A stretch of DNA of 64,000 nt. Origin: Brevundimonas sp. (GTDB lineage: Bacteria; Pseudomonadota; Alphaproteobacteria; Caulobacterales; Caulobacteraceae). The notes beneath the pieces were generated by a model. The model did no database searches. It saw only the letters and a program-made list of their open reading frames with translations, and was not told the DNA's origin. Shown here one piece after another: positions 56,724 through 64,000 of this stretch. The translations under genes were made by a program, and so were the position numbers. Positions within the stretch are counted from its first letter, which is position 1; the number at the start of each line of letters is the position of its first letter. The stretch covers positions 62,001 through 126,000 of the forward strand of contig NZ_JAUYNX010000022.1 of NCBI RefSeq assembly GCF_030704825.1. The letters are read 5' to 3'.

Positions 56724-57824
56724 CTACTCTTGCGCCGACAGGACGGACAACAACTCTCGCGCATGATCGTCCCACGTCCATGCCGGCGCCGTCGTCGGCA
56801 GGGGCGGAGCGGCCAGCATGGCCTCCAGCTTCGTCGCCATCTCGGCCGCGTCGCCCGGAGTGAAGAAGACGCCCTCCCCCCCGGCCACTTCCCGCAGCAC
56901 CGGCAGGTCGCTGGCGAGGAAAGGCCTGCCCAACGAGAGCGCCTCGACAATGCCCAGGCCAAAACCCTCGTACAGGGTCGGGAACAGGTGCACGTCCGCC
57001 CGCGCCGATACGGCGCCCAATACCTCGCGCGGGACGCGCCCCGCCAGGTGCACGCGATCCGCGACACCGCAACGAAGCGCGACAGCGTTCAAATCGGCCA
57101 GCTCCGCCGCGTCTCCCCCGGTCACCACGAGCTGGAGCTGGTCGTAGAGATGCGGCGCCCTCTCCTTCACCAGGGCGAGCGCCTCCAAACTCGTATGCTG
57201 CGACTTGTGAGGAAGCTTCGCGCCGGTCTGGAGCAGCAGGTAGGGGCCCTGTGTCCATGCATCGGGAAGCGTCGCGCCGCTGTCGCCCGACAGCGACGGG
57301 ACCGCCTCGGGAATGGTGGTGATCCTGGCTGCGGCGGCCGGAAAATGGCGGGCGACCTCCTCCGCCGCGGCCCGGCTCGGAGTCACGATGGCTCGGGCGG
57401 CGCGGATGGACACCGACACCATGATTTTCTGCGCCAGGTTGAAGGCCGGGCGATATCGCGGAAAGTTCGACCGGTAGTAGAAGGCGGCCAGGTCGTGCAC
57501 CATCAGGACCGTCGGGCCCGGGACGATCGGCATCAGATTGAACGGAAAGAAGGCGACGTCCCCCTTGGCGGCCCGGATCAGCGACGCGGCGACGCGCTGC
57601 TCCTCGGCCAGCGCCAGCACCGTGCCCCGCGGCATCGGATGGTCGCGCACTTCGATCCCGGGAAATTCGCGGATGAACCAGTCGCGCGAGGCCGAGGCGC
57701 AGAGCACGATCAGCCTGTGTGACGTTGCGACGCGCGCCAATGCCGACAACATGTGCGCCAGATAGACTTCGGCCCCGTATGTCTTTCCGGGATTGAATCG
57801 CAACGCCGATAGTACAATATTCAT
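56724..57824 (-). CDS. Glycosyltransferase family 4 protein
   Basis: GT-B glycosyltransferase of 366 residues. It begins MNIVLSALRFNPGKTYGAEVYLAHML and has the family region PYLLLQTGAKLPHKSQHTSLEALALV and the nucleotide-sugar site HLFPTLYEGFGLGIVEALSLGRPFLASDLPVLREVAGG, with the E-x7-E motif. It ends in SAQE at a TAG; the flippase frame continues from there. I chose the ATG at 57824; an upstream GTG at 57833 is in frame. The sugar it transfers is not known. Confidence 0.87.
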   Translation of the reverse strand: MNIVLSALRFNPGKTYGAEVYLAHMLSALARVATSHRLIVLCASASRDWFIREFPGIEVRDHPMPRGTVLALAEEQRVAASLIRAAKGDVAFFPFNLMPIVPGPTVLMVHDLAAFYYRSNFPRYRPAFNLAQKIMVSVSIRAARAIVTPSRAAAEEVARHFPAAAARITTIPEAVPSLSGDSGATLPDAWTQGPYLLLQTGAKLPHKSQHTSLEALALVKERAPHLYDQLQLVVTGGDAAELADLNAVALRCGVADRVHLAGRVPREVLGAVSARADVHLFPTLYEGFGLGIVEALSLGRPFLASDLPVLREVAGGEGVFFTPGDAAEMATKLEAMLAAPPLPTTAPAWTWDDHARELLSVLSAQE

Positions 57825-57863
57825 GTCGTTCACATCCCCGGCGGCGACAGTTCTCGCGCTTGC

Positions 57864-59486
57864 TCAGCTTCCAAGGGCATGGAATGGCCTGCCGGTCAGA
57901 CAGGCCTCGATAAGATGATCGAGTTCGGGGATCCCGCCGGGCGCGAGGGCGGTCTCGTCGTCGAACAGATAATCGATGAAGCGGGGGCCGCGCATTTCCG
58001 CGAGGGGCAGGATTATCTGTCGCCGGACATGATAGTGATAGCCAAACCCGAGCGCGGCCTCGACCATTTCCGGCCGCGGCTGCAAACCCTGCGCCATCTG
58101 GCCAAGCAAGTCGAAGTAATCCGCCTTTGAAACAGGGTCGAAAGAGATGCCCTTCCCACTGAAATAGGCCTCGCCGGCGGTCAGGACTGGCTTGCCCTGG
58201 ACCGCGGCCTCGAGCCCGAACTTGGAGCCGAAAACGAGGCATCCGTCCACTTCCTCCAACACGTCGTAGCTCGAGGTGGAGCTACCCGGTGCGATCAAAT
58301 GCACGTTCGGTGGCAGGGTCTCGAAGGCAGCGTTCAGGATGTCAGCGGACTTCTCGCGTGTCTCGAAACCCACGCGGATTTCCGCCGGGTGCGCCCGGAT
58401 GATCAGCGACAGCTCCGGGCGCTCGGCAAACCAGGCGACCGTCTCCACCAGCCAGTCATTCATCGTCGCAAAGAATTTGGGCTTGAAGGAAATCTGCGCG
58501 TCCCAGCCCAGATTGGGGAACATGCCGAAGACCCTGGCCTCCGAAGCGATACCCAATGTCTGGCGAAGCGGCGCCCCGAGCGGTTTGGTGCCGGCGTAGT
58601 AGTTGATGTTGTCGGAGTGGCTCGCGCTCCCCTTGCGCGTGATGTACTCGAGCAGTTCCGACCGGCGCACCGGATCAAGCGCCTGCCCCTGCCAGACAGC
58701 ACCCGTCTCGGAAATCACATCCTGATGATAGCTCTGGTTGTGACTGAACAGGAACGCATTGCTCTTATACTGGAAGCCCCACGTCACGAACGGCGTGCCC
58801 ACCATCTTGAAATAATCGCAGAAGACGCCCCACGAGGCATAGATGCCATGCGAGCTGATCAGCAGCTTTGGCGCGTAGGTTTCGTGAATTTTACGTGCCG
58901 CCTCGAGGGAAACCAGCGCGGTCAAAAGGAAGCCACGGGCGATTTCGGGCTCGGCCTCCACTTCCACCCGGCTTTGCAGGAAGTAGCGGCACAAGGAGCT
59001 CATCACCTGCCGTCCGATATCGACACCATATTTGGAGTAGGTCGGAATCTGCTCGATCGGCGCGGCGGCTGCCTCTGCTCGCAGGGACTCCAGCGTGGCT
59101 GCGCCGAGCAACCGGTCGAAATGGAGCGGCGCCTCGCCGAATGAGCGCACGAAACGCTCGGTGCGCCAAAGGTTGAGATACCGATCCCGGAAGCGCTCGC
59201 CGGAGACGAGATAGCCGTCGGCGAAATTCACTGCCCGTTCTCCGACGCCGATCAGGGGCCGGTAGCCGCGCTGCCGCAATGCTCTTGCCAGGACCAGTTC
59301 GAACCAGCTTGCGCCCGACGTGACTCGAAACGGCAGCAGCACCACATTCCCGCGGTCGGCGCTGATATCGTCGACCGCAGCGACGCGTCGCCCGCGAAAC
59401 GCGCGCGCCGACAGCGGATCCAACGCGTTTGAAACACGCTGAACGAGGGGGTCGAATCCGAGGCGAAACCCCTTCAGAGGCAGCAT
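57864..59486 (-). CDS. Capsule-type glycosyltransferase (KpsC/Capsule_synth-like)
   Basis: A 540-residue cytosolic protein related to capsule polysaccharide synthesis and Kdo or CMP-sugar transferases. The C-terminal half has FGMFPNLGWDAQ, LIIRAHPAE, NVHLIAPGSSTSSYDVLEEVDGCLVFGSKFGLEAAVQGKPVLTAGEAYFSGKG, the conserved H-P and S-x-x-G/E-A features of that group. The N-terminal half holds YAPKLLISSHGIYASWGVF. By its place next to the CMP-sugar synthetase and methyltransferase it is a candidate for transfer of the nonulosonic acid. The ATG at 59486 is chosen for the MLPLKGF start; upstream sequence is unrelated. Confidence 0.75.
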   Translation of the reverse strand: MLPLKGFRLGFDPLVQRVSNALDPLSARAFRGRRVAAVDDISADRGNVVLLPFRVTSGASWFELVLARALRQRGYRPLIGVGERAVNFADGYLVSGERFRDRYLNLWRTERFVRSFGEAPLHFDRLLGAATLESLRAEAAAAPIEQIPTYSKYGVDIGRQVMSSLCRYFLQSRVEVEAEPEIARGFLLTALVSLEAARKIHETYAPKLLISSHGIYASWGVFCDYFKMVGTPFVTWGFQYKSNAFLFSHNQSYHQDVISETGAVWQGQALDPVRRSELLEYITRKGSASHSDNINYYAGTKPLGAPLRQTLGIASEARVFGMFPNLGWDAQISFKPKFFATMNDWLVETVAWFAERPELSLIIRAHPAEIRVGFETREKSADILNAAFETLPPNVHLIAPGSSTSSYDVLEEVDGCLVFGSKFGLEAAVQGKPVLTAGEAYFSGKGISFDPVSKADYFDLLGQMAQGLQPRPEMVEAALGFGYHYHVRRQIILPLAEMRGPRFIDYLFDDETALAPGGIPELDHLIEACLTGRPFHALGS

Positions 59487-59533
59487 GATCAATGGGTCTC
59501 TTTCGTCGTGGTGGGGATGGTGGCGCACGCCTC

Positions 59534-60382
59534 TCAGGCTGGACGTCTGCCCCACACCAGGAACGCCTGCCCGAAGCCCTCTTCGCACAACCACGGATTG
59601 CCCATGGGCGCGCCGGCGGCGCGCTCCTTCAGCATCTTCTCGAAATGCGCGACGAGTGCGGTCTCGGCGGCGGGCGCCATCAGCGAGAAGGGAAAGGCGG
59701 TCGAATGGCTGATCATCGGGAGCGGATAGGTGCCGATCGCCCGATTATCCTCCAGGCCGACTTCCGCCATCGCCTCCAGATAGCGGGGCGACATCGTGTC
59801 GGACCGGAACACCTCCACCTTCTGCATCCCGTCCACCTGTGCGGGGACAAGCGCCTTGATGATGTCGTTGATCCACTCATAGTCCTTCTGGACGTTTTCC
59901 GGCATGCTCGGCACGACATAACCGATGAAGAGCCCGCCGGGCGCGAGGATCCGGGCCTGTTCGCTGATCACCGGCGTGATTTCCTCGAAATGCTCCAGCA
60001 GGCCGATCGAGAAGACGACATCGAAGCTGCCGTCCTCATAGGGCAGCTTGAGGCAGTCGCCCACATCGAAGCTGGCGCGCAGGCCGTTCGCGTCAAAGGC
60101 CTTCTGCGCGAGCTCGATCGCCTTGGGGGAGAGGTCGAGCAAGGTGCAGTCCCAGCCGGCATCCGCGAAATAGGCGCTCAACGAGCCGCGCCCGCACCCG
60201 ACCTCAAGCACCCGGCCCGGAGTGTCCCGGCCGATCAGCTGGGGAAAGGTGAGCCAGTGGTTGCGGAACGCCAGCTGGATCTGGTTCTGCGGGCTCCCAC
60301 GCGTCCAATGGAGATAACCCGCTTCCTCGGTCGTGCGCCAATTCGCATCGAAACTCGAACCGTCGCCCTTGAAACTATCCAT
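59534..60382 (-). CDS. Class I SAM-dependent methyltransferase of the nonulosonate group
   Basis: A 282-residue methyltransferase. Motif I is RVLEVGCGRGSLSAYFADAGWDCTLLDLS, motif II is DGSFDVVFSIGLLEHFEE and motif III is RILAPGGLFIGYVVPS. The ATG at 60382 follows GGAG and overlaps the CMP-sugar synthetase stop by 8 bp (ATGGATAG), so the two are co-translated. It may methylate the nonulosonic acid or another sugar; the target is unknown. Confidence 0.85.
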   Translation of the reverse strand: MDSFKGDGSSFDANWRTTEEAGYLHWTRGSPQNQIQLAFRNHWLTFPQLIGRDTPGRVLEVGCGRGSLSAYFADAGWDCTLLDLSPKAIELAQKAFDANGLRASFDVGDCLKLPYEDGSFDVVFSIGLLEHFEEITPVISEQARILAPGGLFIGYVVPSMPENVQKDYEWINDIIKALVPAQVDGMQKVEVFRSDTMSPRYLEAMAEVGLEDNRAIGTYPLPMISHSTAFPFSLMAPAAETALVAHFEKMLKERAAGAPMGNPWLCEEGFGQAFLVWGRRPA

Positions 60383-61094
60383 TGATGCTCTCCTCAAGCA
60401 AGATTTGCGCAATCCTGAAATCTGTCATCGTATCGATGGTGATCGCCCGTTCCTCAGGAATGATCACCGCCGAAATGGTTTCACCGTAGATGGATCCGGT
60501 TCTCCGCAACATCTCGACGGCAATGACGTAGATTAGGCCGGTGCGGACAAAGATGGGGGGCAAGTCCTGGCGGCGGGCCATTCGCACGTCCGCCGGCAGG
60601 ATCCAATGTGCCTTGTGCTCGTCGTCGAGCGTGAACATGGCGCTGGGGTGTCGCTGACCCGCGTCGTAGCCGGCGATCACTGTATCGGCCCGGCTTTCCA
60701 GCGCGAGATTCACCGCCGCATCGATATCCTGCGCCAGGACCGTGGGACTTGTGGCCTGGACGAGTGCGACGTGCGTGAAATCCATCCCTTCGCGTTCCTG
60801 GAGCGTATCGAGCGCGTGGCGAATGACATCGATGACCAAGCTCTTGTCCTCGGCCAGATGTGGAGGGCGCAGCCAGGGCGTTCGAAGGCCGAAACGGCGC
60901 GCGACCTCAAGGATCGCCTCGCTGTCGCTACAGCACAACCGATAGTCCACAGTCTTCGCTTCTGCAAGCGCAGCCGCCGCCCAGCCAAGCAGGGGGCGCC
61001 CGTGGAGGGTCTTCAGATTCTTGCCGGCGATTCCCTTGGAGCCGCCTCGCGCGGGAAGCAGGCCAAGGACTCGGGCGACCGACGTATTAGCCAC
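60375..61094 (-). CDS. neuA: CMP-nonulosonic acid synthetase (acylneuraminate cytidylyltransferase family)
   Basis: Activates a nonulosonic acid with CTP (239 residues). The nucleotide-binding signature is LLPARGGSKGIAGKNLKTLHGRPLLGWA, followed by ALVQATSPTVLAQDIDAAV and ERAITIDTMTDFRIAQILL. Sialic, legionaminic and pseudaminic acid enzymes share these, so the sugar is not fixed. The GTG at 61094 overlaps the dehydrogenase stop by 8 bp (GTGGCTAA). Confidence 0.9.
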   Translation of the reverse strand: MANTSVARVLGLLPARGGSKGIAGKNLKTLHGRPLLGWAAAALAEAKTVDYRLCCSDSEAILEVARRFGLRTPWLRPPHLAEDKSLVIDVIRHALDTLQEREGMDFTHVALVQATSPTVLAQDIDAAVNLALESRADTVIAGYDAGQRHPSAMFTLDDEHKAHWILPADVRMARRQDLPPIFVRTGLIYVIAVEMLRRTGSIYGETISAVIIPEERAITIDTMTDFRIAQILLEESING

Positions 61095-62031
61095 AATGCA
61101 CCACTTCGTTGACGATATAGGCCGCGAGGCTCTGTTCGGTCAGGTGCATCGCGTCGCGGCTGGCGCCGCCGATGTGCGGTGTGACCAGGACGTTGAAACC
61201 GTCGCGCGCCGCTGCAACCAACGGATTCCGCCCCAAGTCGCCGGCGACGAGGTTCTCGCGCGCCAGAACGTCGACCGCGATACCGGCGAGGTGACCGCGG
61301 CGCAACGCGAGCGCCGCCGCCTCCTCGTCGAGGATTTCGCCCCGTGCGGTGTTGATCAGCAGCACGCCCGCCCGCATCTGCGCGATCTCGGCCTGACCGA
61401 TCAGCCCGTCGGTCTCCGCCGTGTACTTTGCGTGAATGGACAGGATATCGCTCGCCGTGAGGAGATCGGCCAACTCGGCCCTTTCGACCTGTTGATCGGA
61501 GAATGCTGCATCATCCAGATACGGATCGCATGCCCGCACATGCATCCCGAATGCGCGGCCGTAGCCGGCAACGTGCCGGCCGATACGGCCGAAGCCGATA
61601 AGGCCCAACCGCAAGCCCTGCACCTGCCTCGCCTGAAAGCGGTCCCGATCCCAGCGTCCGCTCTCCACCACATCCCGCGCGGCAGCGGGTATGTGACGAA
61701 GCAGCGCCAGCAGAAGCCCGAACGCCAGCTCCGAAGTCGAGGTGACCTGTTCGATCGCGGACGGGCAGTCCCGCAGCGAAACGACGCGAAGTCCGACTTC
61801 GTCGCAATAGGCGGTATCGATGTGATTCAGCCCGGTCGTCGGCGTCGCGATGAGCCGCAGCCGGGGAAAAGCGGACAGCAGCTCGCGACCAATATAATGT
61901 CCCAGTCTCACAACCAGGAACTCGACATTCGACGGATCCGGAGCGGTCGCGAGATGCACCGGCGCGAGTTGTCTGTAAAGCGCCACCGCCGCCGGACTAT
62001 AGGCCTCGGGTTCCAGGATCAGGACGCTCAC
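61087..62031 (-). CDS. D-2-hydroxyacid dehydrogenase inside the nonulosonate operon
   Basis: NAD-dependent dehydrogenase of 314 residues with the D-isomer family layout. It has the TGLNHIDTAYC region, the cofactor loop GLIGFGRIGRHVAGYGRAFGMHVRACDPY, the ILSIHAKYT segment, LLINTARGEILDEEAA with the catalytic arginine, and the active-site His in VTPHIGG. It lies between NeuC and the CMP-sugar synthetase; the GTG at 62031 overlaps the NeuC stop by 4 bp and its own stop overlaps the next start by 8 bp. It could reduce a 2-keto acid in this sugar path, possibly the sugar acid itself or the pyruvate side; I know no established role. Confidence 0.9.
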   Translation of the reverse strand: MSVLILEPEAYSPAAVALYRQLAPVHLATAPDPSNVEFLVVRLGHYIGRELLSAFPRLRLIATPTTGLNHIDTAYCDEVGLRVVSLRDCPSAIEQVTSTSELAFGLLLALLRHIPAAARDVVESGRWDRDRFQARQVQGLRLGLIGFGRIGRHVAGYGRAFGMHVRACDPYLDDAAFSDQQVERAELADLLTASDILSIHAKYTAETDGLIGQAEIAQMRAGVLLINTARGEILDEEAAALALRRGHLAGIAVDVLARENLVAGDLGRNPLVAAARDGFNVLVTPHIGGASRDAMHLTEQSLAAYIVNEVVHCG

Positions 62032-63194
62032 GTTTCGTAGATGTAGCTTAGGCGCTTCTGCGCGCGGGGCCGGAACGCCTTGACCGCTTCCACGATCCGG
62101 GGGCTGGCGTCGCCGATGCCGTAAAGCCCGTCGATCGCGTATCGGCCGTGCGCGAGTTGGCGAGTCACCGAGTCCAGGACCGAAGCCGATTCGGCGGCGC
62201 ATGTGATCAGGTTCGATCCGTACTCGCGCCCCTCTTGCCGATTGCCGACGAGAACGACCGGTGTGCCGGAGAAGGTGCTGTCCCGCACGAAGCTGGACGA
62301 ATTGCCGACCGCACAGGCCGCCCGCATCAGGACCTTCTGATAGGTTACCGGCGGAAGGTTCTTGAGCAGGCAGAGCCAGCTGTCGCTATTGTGCTCGCGA
62401 TACTTCCGCAGCACCTTGGAAATCTGATCGGACCCGGCATCGACGTTTGGCCACAGCCAGACGGTCGGCATACCCACTTGTTCCAGCGCGGCGAGCAACT
62501 GCTCGACCTGATAGGTCTGGGACGCGATTTCAGTGGTTACGGGATGGAAAATCACCAGCAGATAGGGTGCGTCTGGATAGACCGACGCGCCGACGGACGC
62601 TCTTGTGAAAACTTCGCGCGGCAGGTCCCCTTCGAGCGAGAGGATATAGTCGCCGACCGGACAGCCGACATTGTGCACGGTTTCGGCGGGCTCCCCCATC
62701 CGCCGAATGTAATCCGCCGCACGTTCCGTCGCCGGGAAATGCATATGGGACAGCTTCGTGATGGCGTGCCGGGTGCTCTCGTCGATGGATCCCGACACCT
62801 CTCCGCCCTGGATATGGGCGACAGGGATGTTCATGTAGGCCGCCGCGATCACTGCGGACAGAGCCTCGTAGCGATCGCCGATCATCAGCAACAGGTCCGG
62901 CGCCAATCGATTCAGAGCAGAGGTGAATTCGATAACGCCAAGGCCGATGCACTTCGCCATCGTGGCGGGCGTCGAGCCCTCGATCTCCAGATAGACTCGA
63001 TCGTCGATGCGAAAACCGTCCTGCTCGACTTCGTTGGCCGCCATGCCGAACCGCTCGAGGAGCATTGTTCCGGCGCAGATGGTCAGCAACTCGATCTCGG
63101 GATCCCGTGCCAGCGCCTGCATGACGGGACGCATGCGACCGTAGTTGGCGCGGTCGACGAGCACGACGCAGACCCGGCGGGGCGCATCAGCCAT
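62028..63194 (-). CDS. neuC: Hydrolysing UDP-N-acetylglucosamine 2-epimerase (NeuC/LegG type)
   Basis: A 388-residue GT-B enzyme that releases UDP and gives the mannosamine-type precursor of nonulosonic acids. It begins VCVVLVDRANYGRMRPVMQAL and has LLLMIGDRYEALSAVIAAAYMNIPVAHIQGGEVSGSIDESTRHAITKLSHMHFPATE, which is a NeuC hallmark, and NSSSFVRDSTFSGTPVVLVGNRQEGRE. The ATG at 63194 overlaps the synthase stop by 8 bp (ATGGCTGA). Whether the substrate is UDP-GlcNAc (sialic acid) or UDP-diacetamidobacillosamine (legionaminic acid) cannot be told. Confidence 0.93.
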   Translation of the reverse strand: MADAPRRVCVVLVDRANYGRMRPVMQALARDPEIELLTICAGTMLLERFGMAANEVEQDGFRIDDRVYLEIEGSTPATMAKCIGLGVIEFTSALNRLAPDLLLMIGDRYEALSAVIAAAYMNIPVAHIQGGEVSGSIDESTRHAITKLSHMHFPATERAADYIRRMGEPAETVHNVGCPVGDYILSLEGDLPREVFTRASVGASVYPDAPYLLVIFHPVTTEIASQTYQVEQLLAALEQVGMPTVWLWPNVDAGSDQISKVLRKYREHNSDSWLCLLKNLPPVTYQKVLMRAACAVGNSSSFVRDSTFSGTPVVLVGNRQEGREYGSNLITCAAESASVLDSVTRQLAHGRYAIDGLYGIGDASPRIVEAVKAFRPRAQKRLSYIYET

Positions 63195-64000
63195 GGTTGC
63201 CCCCGATATCGGTCCAGGTGATGACTGCGCCGCGCGGCACGTCCCGCGTCAAGGTCCGACCGGACACACGCTCCACATCCTTCGCAAGGATCCCCACCGC
63301 CGGCTTGCGCAATATCATGTCCTCCATCTCAAGCGTCTCGCCGGCCACCATGTCCCGCGTTGCGTAAGCCGACTTGCCGAACAGCGTCTTGAGATCCTGC
63401 ATCTCAACGGCGACAGCGTCCTTGTCGATCGGGTTGGCGATCGCCCGGCGGACGAACTGGCACCCCTCCACAAGCGCCGGAAGATCGCCGAGAACGACGG
63501 ACGCGCCGGTATCAGGACCGAAACACGCCTTGGAAAAAACCACATGGACCTCGATCATGTCCGCGCCGAGCGCGCAGGCCCCGATTGAGGCATAGGGCAG
63601 GCCCGAATGATCCGACAGGCCAGTCGGGTAGGGATAGCGGTCCCGCAACGACCGAACGACATTCAGGCCGACCTGCTCGGCCGCGCAGGGGTAGGCCGTC
63701 GTGCACTGAAATATGCCAATCTGGTCATGATGCGACTCCAGCGTCGCCACCGCCTCGTCGATTTCGGCCCAGGACGCCATGCCCGTCGACAGGAGCACGG
63801 GGAGACCAGTACGCCCCATCGCCGTCAGCATCGGCAGGTTGGTGGTCTCTCCCGATCCCACCTTGAGGGCAGGAACCCCAATATTGACCAGAAGGTCGAG
63901 CGCCTCGAACGAAAAGGGCGTCGACAGGAAAATCAGGCCAACCTCTTCAGCGTGCCGCTTGAGGCCCGCCCATTGCTCGGGCGTGAATTCGAGCCGCTCC
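63187..64000 (-). CDS. neuB: N-acetylneuraminate/legionaminate synthase, N-terminus beyond the window
   Basis: PEP-dependent synthase that makes the nine-carbon acid. The C-terminal 270 residues are present: FLSTPFSFEALDLLVNIGVPALKVGSGETTN, LLSTGMASWAEIDEAVATL, FQCTTAYPCAAEQVGLNVV, GLSDHSGLPYASIGACALGADMIEVHVVF, then the SAF (antifreeze-like) domain from SAYATRDMVAGETLEMEDMILRKPAVGI. The family usually has about 350 residues, so about 80 lie past the right edge. It overlaps neuC by 8 bp and sits first in the visible part of the operon. Confidence 0.93.
   Translation of the reverse strand, partial: ERLEFTPEQWAGLKRHAEEVGLIFLSTPFSFEALDLLVNIGVPALKVGSGETTNLPMLTAMGRTGLPVLLSTGMASWAEIDEAVATLESHHDQIGIFQCTTAYPCAAEQVGLNVVRSLRDRYPYPTGLSDHSGLPYASIGACALGADMIEVHVVFSKACFGPDTGASVVLGDLPALVEGCQFVRRAIANPIDKDAVAVEMQDLKTLFGKSAYATRDMVAGETLEMEDMILRKPAVGILAKDVERVSGRTLTRDVPRGAVITWTDIGGNHG

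Overview
The window is high-GC, gene-dense bacterial DNA that looks like a member of the Caulobacteraceae, most likely Brevundimonas or a close relative. This is inferred from gene content, not from a database search: a TipR-type TetR regulator divergent from an AcrA/AcrB/NodT pump, a TorF-amt pair, a TonB receptor regulated with uronate catabolism, and many 4-bp or 8-bp start/stop overlaps. No rRNA, tRNA, CRISPR array or complete insertion sequence was seen.

Layout. (1) 1-3836: housekeeping and small genes: an amino-acid dehydrogenase cut by the window edge, a lipoprotein hydrolase, a UDG-family protein, DUF3253, a hotdog thioesterase and a TetR regulator. (2) 3830-9840: the tripartite RND efflux operon, with two 20-bp operators 40 bp apart in the divergent promoter. 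(3) 9846-18045: nitrogen assimilation: gltB-gltD, a TorF-like porin and amt. (4) 18297-21939: a SAM-I riboswitch in front of metX-metB-hom, a methionine branch operon. (5) 22003-34086: a pectin/uronate utilisation locus: TonB receptor, kduI-kduD, a LacI regulator, a pectate lyase, a 2-keto-4-pentenoate hydratase-like protein, a DctPQM TRAP transporter and KdgK. The motif TGACACCGGT occurs at all the promoters and is probably the LacI operator. An MFS carrier follows (34141-35832). (6) 35863-40913: a small membrane protein, a UDP-glucuronate 4-epimerase, UDP-glucose dehydrogenase and acetyl-CoA synthetase. (7) 40940-41204: remnant of an IS3-family element that marks the edge of an accessory region. 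(8) 41350-64000: a surface polysaccharide locus, almost all on the minus strand and continuing past the right edge.

How the polysaccharide genes fit together. From the right, NeuB, NeuC, a D-2-hydroxyacid dehydrogenase and a CMP-sugar synthetase make an activated nonulosonic (sialic-like) acid. A methyltransferase and three glycosyltransferases follow, among the Wzx flippase, Wzy polymerase and a pyruvyl transferase. A second module (FnlA-like dehydratase/epimerase, RmlD-like reductase, non-hydrolysing 2-epimerase, WbuB-like glycosyltransferase, MraY/WecA-like phosphosugar transferase) looks like the UDP-L-QuiNAc or UDP-L-FucNAc pathway with lipid-linked initiation. At the left end are an oxidoreductase, an atypical formyltransferase, a cupin, a C-methyltransferase and a PIG-L deacetylase, which probably make or decorate another rare sugar.

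The main points for follow-up are the SAM-I riboswitch, the LacI/pectin regulon motif, the dehydrogenase inside the nonulosonate operon, a 454-bp duplication that flanks an inserted gene in the pyruvyl-transferase region, and the odd start of the flippase gene.
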